Of a DNA stretch of 61,517 bases, positions 17,595 through 26,049 are shown one piece after another. How positions within the stretch are numbered: position 1 is the first letter of the stretch; each line of letters begins with the position of its first letter. The stretch is from Planctomycetota bacterium (GTDB lineage Bacteria > Planctomycetota > OFTM77), in NCBI GenBank assembly GCA_029260795.1, contig JAJDCO010000009.1, positions 1 to 61,517 on the forward strand, read 5' to 3'. The position numbers and the translations under genes were made by a program. Under the pieces are notes generated by a model. The model had not been told where the DNA came from, ran no database searches, and saw nothing but the letters and a program-made list of their open reading frames with translations.

Positions 17595-18077
17595 ATGACT
17601 CGTGTCGTCCACGGACAGCTTCTCGGGACCGGCCAGCGCTTCGGTGTGGTCGTCTCCCGCTTCAACAACTTGATCTCCGAGAAGCTGCTCGCCGGAGCGG
17701 TCGATTGTCTCGAGCGACACGGCGTCGCCTCCGACGACATCACGGTCGCTTGGGTGCCGGGCGCGTTCGAGATTCCGACGGCCGCGCACCATCTGGCGGC
17801 GTCGGGGCGATTCGATGCGGTGATCTGCCTGGGCACGTTGATCCGGGGTGCGACGCCGCACTTCGATCACATCTCGGCCGCGGTCACGCGCCAGATCGCC
17901 GACTTGGCGGTATCGAGCGGCGTGCCGGTGCTGTATGGCGTGCTGACGACCGACACGCTCGAGCAGGCGCTCGAGCGGGCGGGCAGCAAGGCGGGCAACA
18001 AGGGAGTCGAAGCGGCGGCCGCCGCTCTGGAGATGGTGTCGCTCGTGCGCGAGCTCAAGAGGGGATCGCAGAAATGA
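17595..18077 (+). CDS. ribH: 6,7-dimethyl-8-ribityllumazine synthase
   Basis: 160 residues, the usual length. The enzyme condenses 5-amino-6-ribitylaminouracil with dihydroxybutanone phosphate, the next-to-last riboflavin step. Landmarks are VVSRFNNLISEKLL, VPGAFEIP and CLGTLIRGATPHFDHI with the catalytic His in the last motif. ATG 17595 gives the correct N terminus; an in-frame TTG lies 18 bases upstream. Its stop overlaps the nusB start as ATGA. No other riboflavin gene is adjacent and I saw no FMN riboswitch. Confidence 0.95.
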   Translation: MTRVVHGQLLGTGQRFGVVVSRFNNLISEKLLAGAVDCLERHGVASDDITVAWVPGAFEIPTAAHHLAASGRFDAVICLGTLIRGATPHFDHISAAVTRQIADLAVSSGVPVLYGVLTTDTLEQALERAGSKAGNKGVEAAAAALEMVSLVRELKRGSQK

Positions 18078-18508
18078 GAAAGCGGACACTCGCCCGCGAG
18101 GTCGCACTCAAGTTCCTTTACCAGGTCGATCTCCGGGGAGCCGAGCAGCTCGCCGAGATCGAGCCCTTCCTGGAGGAGGAGACCGACGACCCCGAGGTCA
18201 TGGTCTTCGCTCGGCAGCTGGTGCATGGCACCCATGCGCGCTTCGCGGACATCGACGAGCGGCTGCAAGGCGTCACCAAGAACTGGGACATCCAGCGCAT
18301 GGCGACCATCGACCGCAACATTCTCCGCATCGCCGTCTACGAGATGCTCTGGATCAAAGACATCCCGCCCAAGGTCTCGATCAACGAGGCCATCGAGCTC
18401 GGCAAGCGGTACAGCACCAACAACTCGGGCGCCTTCATCAACGGCCTCCTCGATCGCATCAAGGAGCTGACCGAAGAGAAGGTGCAAGAAGAGTCCGCAG
18501 CGTCCTGA
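18074..18508 (+). CDS. nusB: transcription antitermination factor NusB
   Basis: 144 residues, all-helical RNA-binding fold. Recognisable segments are ARE-VALKFLYQVDL at the N terminus, NWDIQRMATIDRNILRIAVYEM and PPKVSINEAIELGKRY near the C terminus. NusB with NusE binds boxA RNA to keep polymerase elongating through rRNA operons. It overlaps ribH (ATGA), a pairing conserved in many bacteria, and is followed by ftsY after 26 bases. Confidence 0.96.
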   Translation: MRKRTLAREVALKFLYQVDLRGAEQLAEIEPFLEEETDDPEVMVFARQLVHGTHARFADIDERLQGVTKNWDIQRMATIDRNILRIAVYEMLWIKDIPPKVSINEAIELGKRYSTNNSGAFINGLLDRIKELTEEKVQEESAAS

Positions 18509-18534
18509 ATAGCTGAGCCGATCGAGCCATCACG

Positions 18535-19440
18535 ATGTTCAAGAAGCTGTGGAAAGGGCTGGCCAAGACCCGCGAGAAGCTGACGAGCGGCCTCAAGGGC
18601 CTCTTCTCCGGCGGGCGCCAGCTCGATGACGACTTCATCGAGGATCTCGAAGAGGTCCTCTACTCGTCCGACATGGGTGCCACCGCGGTCAAGATCATCG
18701 AGCGCGTGCAGAAGGCCTACAAGAAGCGCGAGATCGAGTCGACCGAGCAGGTCTTCGAGTTCCTCAAGAAGGACCTGGCCGAGCGCCTGAGCGGTGGCGA
18801 CACCAGCTTGCGGCGAGCGGCCTCGGGCCCCACGGTCGTGCTGGTGGCCGGCGTGAACGGCTCGGGCAAGACGACCTCGATCGCCAAGCTGACCAAGCAC
18901 TTCAAAGAGCAGGGTCTCAGCGTCCTGCTGGCCGCCGGCGACACCTTCCGTGCCGCGGCCGTCGAGCAGCTCACGATCTGGGCCGATCGCCTCGACGTGC
19001 CGATCGTCAAAGGCGAGACGGGCTCCGACCCGGCGGCGGTCGCCTATGACGCGGTCGAAGCGGCGCTGGCCCGACAGGTCGACATCCTTCTCGTCGACAC
19101 GGCCGGTCGCCTGCACACGCAGAAGAACCTGATGACCGAGCTCGAGAAGATTCGCAACGTGCTGTCGAAGAAGATCGCCGACGCACCGCACGAGGTTCTC
19201 CTCGTTCTCGACGCGACCACCGGACAGAACGCCGTTCAGCAGGCCAAGCTCTTCAGCGAGACCATCCAGGTCACCGGTCTGGTCCTCTCCAAGCTCGACG
19301 GGACCGCCAAGGGTGGAGCCGTGATCAGCATCCGCGATCAGGTCGACATCCCGGTGAAGTTTATTGGCGTCGGTGAGCAGCCCGACGACCTCGAGGTCTT
19401 TGAACCGGCGCCCTTCGTCGATGCCCTCCTCGAAAGCTGA
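18535..19440 (+). CDS. ftsY: signal recognition particle receptor FtsY
   Basis: 301 residues: a short basic N-terminal helix (MFKKLWKGLAKTREKLT), the N helical bundle with LEEVLYSSDMG, and the SRP GTPase G domain. Motifs are GVNGSGKTTSIAKL (P-loop), GDTFRAAAVEQL, DTAGR, and SKLDGTAKGG where most homologues have TKLDGTAKGG. It docks ribosomes carrying SRP at the inner membrane. The acidic A domain of longer proteobacterial forms is missing, which is common. The next gene starts inside its last 20 bases. Confidence 0.95.
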   Translation: MFKKLWKGLAKTREKLTSGLKGLFSGGRQLDDDFIEDLEEVLYSSDMGATAVKIIERVQKAYKKREIESTEQVFEFLKKDLAERLSGGDTSLRRAASGPTVVLVAGVNGSGKTTSIAKLTKHFKEQGLSVLLAAGDTFRAAAVEQLTIWADRLDVPIVKGETGSDPAAVAYDAVEAALARQVDILLVDTAGRLHTQKNLMTELEKIRNVLSKKIADAPHEVLLVLDATTGQNAVQQAKLFSETIQVTGLVLSKLDGTAKGGAVISIRDQVDIPVKFIGVGEQPDDLEVFEPAPFVDALLES

Positions 19441-21685
19441 GCCGTCCGCGCAGCGGCTCCCCATCGGGGGTCGCCCCCCGGCCGGTCTCCTCGCGCTCTT
19501 GGTGTTCGTCCCTCTCGTTTGCCATCCCGACTTCACCGACTTCGCGCCTCCCAAGACCTTCGTCCTGCTCGCGATCCTCGGTGTGGCGACGCTCGTTGCC
19601 GCCACGCGCGGCATGCGACTGATTCAACGGGAACCGCTGTTCCTGATCGGTGCCACCTGGACGCTGTGGCAGCTCGCTCATCTGCCCTTCGTCGTCGACC
19701 CGATTCGGGGCGCCGTGGCGACGGCGACCAGTACATCGGCTTGGCTCATCGCGCTCTTGATCGCGCGCAGCTACCCATCGGCCCGCGTCCCTCAGAGACC
19801 GCTCGGGCTCGCCTTGACCGTGGGCGCCCTGGTCGCGATGGTGGCGCTCTGTCAGATCATCGGTTGGGATCTCCTGGGCCTCGGTCGGAGCGGTGGCACA
19901 CCGCTCGAAGCGATCGGCACCCTCGGCAACACGAATCACCTCTCCGAGTACTTGGTTCCGATCCTGCTCGTCGGCATCGTCATCATCTCGGTGCTGCCGG
20001 GTGGGCTGTATCGGACAGTGGCCTTCGCGTCGACCCTGCTGATCGCCGGCGCGATCGGAGCCGCGCAAGCGCGCGCGGCGGCGGTGGCCCTGGGAACCGG
20101 ATTCGGCGTGCTCCTGCTCGGCTGGCTCCGCTTCCGCTGGAGCCGACCGCTCGCGACTCGCCGGCGAGCCGCCTGGGCGCTCGTGGGCTTGGGAATCGTT
20201 GGCACAGCGACCGGTGTCGCGCTGTTCGATGCGAGCTCGGGCAGCGCCCGGGTGCGCGTGCTCGTGTGGCAACGATCCTTGGACTTGTGGCACGATCACG
20301 CCTTGGCAGGGATCGGTCCCGGCCAGTTCTTGATCGAGTTCCCGACCGTGCGCGATCCCGAGGAGATTGCGCTCTCGAGCCCCGGACACACGACCGACAC
20401 CGTCGTCTCGACACCGCATAACGAGGTCGTCAGCGCCCTCGTCGAGTCGGGTTTCCTTGGTGCGCTGCTGCTCGCGGCCGTGTTCTGTCTCTCCATCTGG
20501 CGTCTCACGCGGTTCCTGCAGCACGCCCGGCCCGCCCGCGCCGAGGCTTGGCTGGCGCTCGGCCTTCTGGGCGCCCTGGCGGCGGCTGCCGCGAATGCAC
20601 TGCTCTCGTCACCGCTGACGCGAAACCCCTCGGCATTGGTCGTGACCGCCCTGCTCGTCGGCTGCGCCTTCGCAGTTTCGTCAGCACCCGAGCCCTCGCC
20701 ATCGCGCGCGCGTCCGCTCGAGCGAGGAGGCGTCGCGGTGCTCGGAGTCCTTCTGCTGCTCGGCGGCGGTTGGGGCTTCTGGCAGCAAGTGATTGCGGCG
20801 CGCGCGTGGCAGGCCGATCGCGACGGTGACTATCTCGGAGCCGTCGAAGGCCTCCGAGCGGCCGTGTCGCTGGATCCCTCGGACGCGCGTTCGCGATCGC
20901 GCCTCGCACACTTGCTCGGCGGGCTGGGGCGCGTCAACGAGGCGATCACCGAGCAACGGGCGGTCATCACGTGGCGGCCGAACAGCCCGGCGGCCTGGAT
21001 CACTCTCGGTGCCTTCGAAGCCAGTGCCGACCTGCGACCAGCGGCGGCCTTGTCCTTCAAGCGCGCCCTCGAGCTGGACGACTCCGACCCTCGCGTGCAC
21101 GCGAACCTAGCGCGATTGGTCCGGCTCGATCAGGGTCCAGGACCGGCATTCCCCTTCATGCAGCGCGCGGCGAGGCTGGCACCCCGCTATGCCTCGGAGC
21201 TGAAGCAGTGGGGAGAAGCGCTTCTCGAATCGGACGACACCGAGAACGCGGCTCGCTACCTCGACGCCTACTTGCAGCACGAGCCGAACGATGCCGAAGC
21301 TTGGATCAGCTTGAGTCGGGTCATGCGAGCTCGCCGTGACCTCGACTCGGCCGAGAAGTTTTCGACCCGCGGCCACTTCCTCTTTGGTCGCGAGTATCTC
21401 GGGCAGGCACGACGCTCCCTCACCGACGGCCCGGCGGACGCTGCGGCTGAGCAGCTTCGCCAAGCGGAACGCCAGCTCAAGATCGCGACGCGCTTCGACC
21501 ACCTCGAGGCCCACCTCTACCTGGCCGTCGTTCAGCTCGAGCGCGGCAACCGCGAGAATGCACTGGAGACCGTGCATCAGGCCCGCGCGATCGGCGGTTC
21601 GGAAGCCCTGCGAATTACCGGCGAGCACCCCGAGCTCGAACGGCTGATGTCGGACTCGGAGTTTCGCGCGATCCTCGAGAAATAG
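19421..21685 (+). CDS. O-antigen ligase/polymerase-like membrane protein with TPR tail
   Basis: 754 residues. About twelve hydrophobic segments (20-470) hold a Wzy_C/WaaL-type loop with GIGPGQFLIEFPTVRDP and TPHNEVVSALVESGFLGALLL, the family's usual core. The C-terminal ~280 residues form TPR-type helical repeats (SLDPSDARSRSRLAHLLGG, ALELDDSDPRVHANLARL). Such fusions polymerise or ligate surface glycans; here it probably works with an exopolysaccharide system elsewhere, possibly the operon at 136-4916. The start at ATG 19421 overlaps ftsY by 20 bases; an upstream in-frame ATG at 19364 would overlap more and add a non-membrane leader. Confidence 0.85.
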   Translation: MPSSKAEPSAQRLPIGGRPPAGLLALLVFVPLVCHPDFTDFAPPKTFVLLAILGVATLVAATRGMRLIQREPLFLIGATWTLWQLAHLPFVVDPIRGAVATATSTSAWLIALLIARSYPSARVPQRPLGLALTVGALVAMVALCQIIGWDLLGLGRSGGTPLEAIGTLGNTNHLSEYLVPILLVGIVIISVLPGGLYRTVAFASTLLIAGAIGAAQARAAAVALGTGFGVLLLGWLRFRWSRPLATRRRAAWALVGLGIVGTATGVALFDASSGSARVRVLVWQRSLDLWHDHALAGIGPGQFLIEFPTVRDPEEIALSSPGHTTDTVVSTPHNEVVSALVESGFLGALLLAAVFCLSIWRLTRFLQHARPARAEAWLALGLLGALAAAAANALLSSPLTRNPSALVVTALLVGCAFAVSSAPEPSPSRARPLERGGVAVLGVLLLLGGGWGFWQQVIAARAWQADRDGDYLGAVEGLRAAVSLDPSDARSRSRLAHLLGGLGRVNEAITEQRAVITWRPNSPAAWITLGAFEASADLRPAAALSFKRALELDDSDPRVHANLARLVRLDQGPGPAFPFMQRAARLAPRYASELKQWGEALLESDDTENAARYLDAYLQHEPNDAEAWISLSRVMRARRDLDSAEKFSTRGHFLFGREYLGQARRSLTDGPADAAAEQLRQAERQLKIATRFDHLEAHLYLAVVQLERGNRENALETVHQARAIGGSEALRITGEHPELERLMSDSEFRAILEK

Positions 21686-21838
21686 CAGAGCCGTCGGGCG
21701 GGAGAGCTTCTCGCGCACCGCTCTCTCTCCCACGCACTTCGAAAGCAGATCGCCCCGCCGACAGGCGACGAGGATCAAGTTGCGCGACCTGCCGAACTCC
21801 GTTCGGGTCTCTGTACCCCCTACACGTGCAACCGGAGG

Positions 21839-21977
21839 GCGGACTTCAGTCCGCTGGATACGCCCTCGACGATCACGACGACTTCGGAAGGGCGAACGAC
21901 CTCCCACCCGAATGAATTCGGGCCTCCAAGGGGACGGTCTGGAGCATTTCGTTTTGACAACGCCCGGCTGAAGCCGG
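21839..21977. repeat. three different TGAA-loop hairpins
   Basis: gcggac-ttca-gtccgc (21839-21854), cccgaa-tgaa-ttcggg (21907-21922) and ccggc-tgaa-gccgg (21964-21977). The arms differ completely yet each pairs perfectly around the same loop (TGAA, read on the minus strand for the first). A degenerate fourth copy is near 22009-22023. This is the pattern of structure-selected REP-type repeats. Confidence 0.7.
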
Positions 21978-22052
21978 CGGTCCAAGTTCGGCGGTTGGGC
22001 GAGTAGGACTCGATGAATTCGTGTCGTCCGGCCGCCCTTGTCGTTCGGAGTA

Positions 22053-22110
22053 CGTCGGCAGCCATCTGCAGTCCCGAAGGGGCGACCTCATCCAGCCCCA
22101 GGGAGCGTTC
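22053..22110 (-). repeat. 58-bp dispersed inverted repeat, left copy
   Basis: On the minus strand this reads aacgctccctggggctggat and continues to cttcgggactgcagatggct. It matches 24509-24566 on the plus strand at roughly 80-85% by eye. The two copies point toward each other and enclose the genes at 22270-24420. Confidence 0.7.
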
Positions 22111-22142
22111 TGCGCTGCGCGCCGAACGCTCCCTGGGGTTTT
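22096..22142. terminator. rho-independent terminator between convergent genes
   Basis: Arms ccccagggagcgttc (22096-22110) and gaacgctccctgggg (22124-22138) pair perfectly over 15 bp with a 13-base loop. Four T follow on the plus strand. It is well placed to end transcription from the O-antigen-ligase-like gene and, from the other side, from the membrane protein gene. Its left arm overlaps the dispersed 58-bp repeat. Confidence 0.75.
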
Positions 22143-22180
22143 CGGCGGCCCCGCTCACCGCGACGAACCAACTCGTTCAC

Positions 22181-22247
22181 GCGCCCTGGAGGGGCGCAGC
22201 GCCCTGAAGGGGCGCATGGCCAAACTCCAGGCGCCCTGAAGGGGCGC
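22181..22247. repeat. three copies of gcgccctgaaggggcgc
   Basis: Copies at 22181-22197 (TGGA loop), 22199-22215 and 22231-22247 (TGAA loops). A fourth, inverted, 15-base match lies at 14180-14194, directly after another gene end. All can form short GC-rich hairpins. Confidence 0.8.
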
Positions 22248-22269
22248 CAGCACCGAGGTGTTGGCGATG

Positions 22270-22830
22270 TTACGCCGGCCAAAGCCAGGCGAAGGTGCCG
22301 GCCGTGAGCAGGCCGTAGACGACGCCGTCGAAGATGAACCTCGCGGTCGTCGACCAAGGAGAGGGCTTCCAGATCGAGTTCGGGATGGTGGAGATTCCGT
22401 ACGCCAGAACTGCCGTCGCGCCGGTGATCTGGAACACGTCGAGGTAGTCGGCCCCGGCCGCCAGGCTCTTCGATGCGATGTAGGCGACGAAGACGCTCAC
22501 GAGCACCAGGTACGCGAACCATTGTCCGAGTGTCTTGCCCATCTGCCACGGTCCGTTGGGCATCAGGCTCAAGATGCCGACGGGTCCCTGATTGAGCTTG
22601 GCGATCATCTCCTCGGAACCCATATCCTTCATCGAGTCGCAGAAGGGGAAATGATACTCCGCCCGTCCGACAGAGTGCTTGCGCATGAGGGCGAGGATCT
22701 CTTCCTCCCCGGGCAGGCGCTTGTAGTCGCCTTTGTGAATCGGGATCACCATGTGAATGATCGAGCTCGCGATGAAGCTGAACACGGCCGAGAGAAGAAT
22801 CGCGAGCCACAGATCCGCCAGGAATTCCAT
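22270..22830 (-). CDS. small membrane protein, function unknown
   Basis: 186 residues. An N-terminal helix (LADLWLAILLSAVFSFIASSIIHMVI) is followed by a soluble segment rich in charged residues (KRLPGEEEILALMRKHSVG, YHFPFCDSM), then three more helices. I recognise the type as a conserved hypothetical membrane protein of large-genome bacteria but know no function. ATG 22830 is chosen because ggag precedes it by about eight bases and the longer frame has no protein character. It ends close to the triple repeat at 22181-22247. Confidence 0.7.
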   Translation of the reverse strand: MEFLADLWLAILLSAVFSFIASSIIHMVIPIHKGDYKRLPGEEEILALMRKHSVGRAEYHFPFCDSMKDMGSEEMIAKLNQGPVGILSLMPNGPWQMGKTLGQWFAYLVLVSVFVAYIASKSLAAGADYLDVFQITGATAVLAYGISTIPNSIWKPSPWSTTARFIFDGVVYGLLTAGTFAWLWPA

Positions 22831-22971
22831 TGAGATAGCTCCACGCACGAGGAATGGCCTGAGAACACGTGTGGGCCCGAGAGTAAGGGATGCCCTCGTC
22901 GGCGCCCAGAGGCGGTGCTTCGGAATCCCGCGCGCTGGCATGCCGAGCGGGATTTCGAAGCGAGTCGTTCT

Positions 22972-24420
22972 CTATCGATCGACCGGTCCCAGTGTCTCGG
23001 GCCTCGCACCGAGAAGGTCGTCGTACGCCGCCGACAACGCCGCGGCGGTGTCCGGTCCGACCGAGTTGATCTCTCCGTAAGGTGCCTTCATCTGCCCGTA
23101 CGTGAAAGGTGAGCTGACATCCCATTGGCGCTTGGGCAGGATGTATCCGATCTCGTCGTTGGCCAGACCGATGACGAAGGCGAACGGAGAAGTGAGGCGA
23201 GGCAGGAGGGGCGGCTCGATGGCAGCGTCGGGATGGTCCGCGCCTTCGGGGGCCGGATCGGGGACTCCGCCCAGCACGAGCTCAGGATAGATCTCGCCGG
23301 GCACGAGCAGGAGCTCGGCGTCGCCGATGCCTAGCCAGCCGACCTCGCTGGTGAAGCTCCAGCCATCGCCCTCGCCTTTCCGCAGGCGGCTGGCGGTTCG
23401 ACCGCCGCCGATGACGCCGAGGGTGAGGCCCGTCTTGTAGAAGGGATTGGTCAGCGGAAGATCGACCGACCGCGATCGCGCCTCGAGGCGATCGCTCCGA
23501 TTCCACGAGCCGGAGTCGAGAGCCTGCAAGGCACGCTCGCCGACCGCCTCGCCGTAAACCTGCGTGAAGCGGAAGGTGCGCTTCGGTGCGAGCTGCTGCG
23601 TCTCGGGATCGATGAGCTCGAGTCCGAGCTGTGTCATCAGGCCGCCGATGGCGCCCGAGAAGAAGAGCGTCGTACCGCCGACTCGATCTTCAAGGAACCG
23701 CCGGGTGAAGACCGGATAGTCGGCCGTGAGCTCGGTGTTGCGCGAGCCCATCGCCTCGGGATGGCAGCCGAAGCTGACGACGGTCGCGATCGTGCCGCCT
23801 TGCTCGTCGACGGCCTGAAGCGCGAGCACGCGGTCATCGATGACCTGAGGTGGGCGTGAGTCGACGATGAGCTCGGGAGCGTGTGCCATGCCGAGACGCA
23901 GTCGCGCCGGGCGACGGCGTTGCCAAGCTTCGCGCACCGACGCCACGATCTCGGTGACGACTCGGTCGTTGTAGGCGAGGTCGACGCCACTCTGGAGCTT
24001 CGAGGGACCCCAGAGCCCCATCGTGTCCGGGCCCTCGTGATTGTGCGTCGCCGCGACCACCAACGTGCCACCTTCCCACTCCGGAAGCTCGGTGAGCAGC
24101 TGCTCGCGTGCCGCCTGCACCTCCTCGTGGAAGAAGCCGATGAGATCGACGGCGACGAGCGCGATCTTGGTGTCGTCTCGACCCAAGACGATCGCGCGCG
24201 CCTCGATCGGATCGTGAACGCCTTCGGCGCCGCGGTCGTTTCCGAAGCCGGCCATCCACACCGGACGCTCGCCGATTCCGACGGGCGGCGTGATGTCACG
24301 CACCGACGCGCCGACCTCGAACAGCGGACGCGGTCCCGGCCGATGCTCGGGATCGGCGGAAGAGGGTAAGTCGGGTGAATGGCAGCCGACGAGGAGTGCG
24401 AGAACGATCAGTGAGCGCAT
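22972..24420 (-). CDS. neutral/alkaline ceramidase-like lipoprotein
   Basis: 482 residues. A lipoprotein signal peptide MRSLIVLALLVGC ends in a lipobox LVGC at Cys13. The mature part begins FEVGASVRDITPPVG and continues MAGFGNDRGAEGVHDPIEARAIVL, VAVDLIGF, VVAATHNHEGPDTMG (metal-binding His pair) and FGCHPEAMGSRN; these are the landmarks of the neutral ceramidase N-terminal domain. The family cleaves amide-linked lipids, but many bacterial members have unknown substrates. A good Shine-Dalgarno (gggggtagg) fixes the start. It sits between the two arms of the dispersed 58-bp repeat. Confidence 0.82.
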   Translation of the reverse strand: MRSLIVLALLVGCHSPDLPSSADPEHRPGPRPLFEVGASVRDITPPVGIGERPVWMAGFGNDRGAEGVHDPIEARAIVLGRDDTKIALVAVDLIGFFHEEVQAAREQLLTELPEWEGGTLVVAATHNHEGPDTMGLWGPSKLQSGVDLAYNDRVVTEIVASVREAWQRRRPARLRLGMAHAPELIVDSRPPQVIDDRVLALQAVDEQGGTIATVVSFGCHPEAMGSRNTELTADYPVFTRRFLEDRVGGTTLFFSGAIGGLMTQLGLELIDPETQQLAPKRTFRFTQVYGEAVGERALQALDSGSWNRSDRLEARSRSVDLPLTNPFYKTGLTLGVIGGGRTASRLRKGEGDGWSFTSEVGWLGIGDAELLLVPGEIYPELVLGGVPDPAPEGADHPDAAIEPPLLPRLTSPFAFVIGLANDEIGYILPKRQWDVSSPFTYGQMKAPYGEINSVGPDTAAALSAAYDDLLGARPETLGPVDR

Positions 24421-24508
24421 GGACCTACCCCCAACCAGAAGAGCGAGACGCTGATCCCGCACAGTGTATCGAGAAAGCACTCGGAGGCGCGACTTCAGAG
24501 TCCTTCCA

Positions 24509-24566
24509 AGACGCTCTCGGGGGCTGGATGCGGTCGCTCCTTCGGGGCTGCAGATGGGTGCCGATA
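24509..24566 (+). repeat. 58-bp dispersed inverted repeat, right copy
   Basis: Reads gacgctctcgggggctggat and continues to cttcggggctgcagatgggt, matching the reverse complement of 22053-22110 at roughly 80-85%. It lies in the 156-base gap between the PhoD-like gene and the ceramidase-like gene. Confidence 0.7.
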
Positions 24567-24576
24567 AAGAGACCTG

Positions 24577-25926
24577 CTACCGCGCGGCCTCGAGGGTCAC
24601 CTCGTGGACGACGTTGCCGTTGACGTCGTGGTGCCGGACGACGGCTTGCTCCCCATTGGCCCGTACGGACAGGAACCCACCCGCGAGGCGCAAGAACGGT
24701 TGCCAGTCGGTCTGCAGCGCCTGGCTGAACCCGCCGGCGTGTGCGTCTGACGCCGGTCCGCAGCCGAACTCGCGCAGGCCCGTCTCGGGATCGATCGAGC
24801 TGTACTGCCAGTGCCGATCGCCATTGATGACGAAGCAGCCCTGAACGGACTCGAGGAGCGTCCGCAGACGCGCCCCCTCATTTGAGAAGCCGACGTTTGC
24901 GTGGTTGTCGTTCTTGTTCTTGCGGTCGGGGCCGACGACGGGCGTTGCGGAGACGGTGAGCTTGAAGGTCGCATCGGACGCGCGTAGCGACGCCTCGAGC
25001 CACCGCCACTGTGCCTGGCCGAGGATCGACTTCTCGGGGCCGTCGGTTGCACGATTGGGCGAGCGGAACTCTCGTCCCTCGAGCAGCCAAATCTGCACAT
25101 GGCGGCCCCAGCGGAACGTGCGGTAGGGCAGCTCGGACTGCGGGACTTGCTCGCGCCAGATGCCGAGCCCTTGATCCCAGGTGAGCTCGCCGTACTTCTG
25201 ACCCGGCCAGCAGTCGTTCTTCAGCAGGTCGTGGTCGTCGTGCATCCAGTACGACGGCACCGCCGCGTGGAACGCGCGCAAGTTCGGGAGCGCGTAGATG
25301 CGGTTCCACTTGTAGCGCGCGGTCGCCTTGTCCTTCGCGAACGGCTCGGGCTTGTCGTAGTAGAGCGTGTCACCGGTCTGCACGAAGAAGTCCGGATCGA
25401 GCGCGAGCATCGACCGATAGATCACATGCCCGTTCTCGAGGTCGTCACGGCGCGGGAAGTCTTGGCAGGTCGAGACGACGAAGGTAATCGGTCGGTCGTC
25501 GGTCGACGCCGGTGCTGTCGCGAAGGACGCCGCGAACGACGAGCGAAGCTCCCCCGCTCGCCCCTGCGCCTCGACCTGGTAGTGGGTCGCCGGCGCCAGG
25601 CTATCGACGACGACCTGGTGGCAAGAGTCACTCGCCGCGTCGACGGACGTCCACTCCGTGAAACGAGTCCGGTCGGGACGCCCTCGCTCGCGAACGGCGA
25701 AGCGGACCTCGCCCTCCGCTCCCGGCACGACCCAGTGCGGCTCGGCCGGGTCCCACTCGGCGACCCGATTCCGAGCCTCGGCCTCGCGCGTGAGCCTCGT
25801 CCAAAGCACAACGCGAGTCGCGGTGACCTCGCCGATCTTGACACCATTCGCGTGCGCGAGGGAGCCCGCCGGCGTCGAGGGTGATTGCACGACGAGGAGT
25901 ACGAGAGTGAGAAAGGAGATCGTCAT
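24577..25926 (-). CDS. PhoD-like alkaline phosphatase/phosphodiesterase
   Basis: 449 residues from ATG 25926. A signal peptide (MTISFLTLVLLVVQSPSTPA) leads to a fibronectin-like N-terminal domain and a metallophosphatase domain. Metal-site motifs are VVSTCQDF, TGDTLYYDKPE, MHDDHDLLKND and NGDRHWQYSS. The family releases phosphate from phosphodiesters or phosphonate-like substrates outside the cytoplasm, and also includes haloperoxidase-like and phospholipase D-like members. A start five codons upstream (25941) is possible; neither has a strong ribosome site. Same strand as the ceramidase-like gene downstream. Confidence 0.85.
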   Translation of the reverse strand: MTISFLTLVLLVVQSPSTPAGSLAHANGVKIGEVTATRVVLWTRLTREAEARNRVAEWDPAEPHWVVPGAEGEVRFAVRERGRPDRTRFTEWTSVDAASDSCHQVVVDSLAPATHYQVEAQGRAGELRSSFAASFATAPASTDDRPITFVVSTCQDFPRRDDLENGHVIYRSMLALDPDFFVQTGDTLYYDKPEPFAKDKATARYKWNRIYALPNLRAFHAAVPSYWMHDDHDLLKNDCWPGQKYGELTWDQGLGIWREQVPQSELPYRTFRWGRHVQIWLLEGREFRSPNRATDGPEKSILGQAQWRWLEASLRASDATFKLTVSATPVVGPDRKNKNDNHANVGFSNEGARLRTLLESVQGCFVINGDRHWQYSSIDPETGLREFGCGPASDAHAGGFSQALQTDWQPFLRLAGGFLSVRANGEQAVVRHHDVNGNVVHEVTLEAAR

Positions 25927-26049
25927 GCCGCGACTGTACATCGCAACGGCGAGTCACGCGAGCGGCGGTCACCGCGCGGCAGCAGGCTCCGGCCGAACTG
26001 CCGCTCCCCAAACGAACGGGATACCTCGCTCACTCCGAACGGCTCGGGG

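Larger units (their letters stand above)
21686..22269. other. 584-base convergent spacer packed with small palindromes
   Basis: Lies between the converging ends of the O-antigen-ligase-like gene and the small membrane protein gene. It contains several TGAA-loop hairpins, one arm of a dispersed 58-bp repeat, a 15-bp perfect palindrome with a T-run and three copies of a 17-base element. No protein-coding gene is supported. Confidence 0.7.

Noticed and set aside
22053..24566. Insertion sequence bounded by inverted repeats
   Set aside because: The enclosed genes are a membrane protein and a ceramidase-like lipoprotein; no transposase or target-site duplication was seen.
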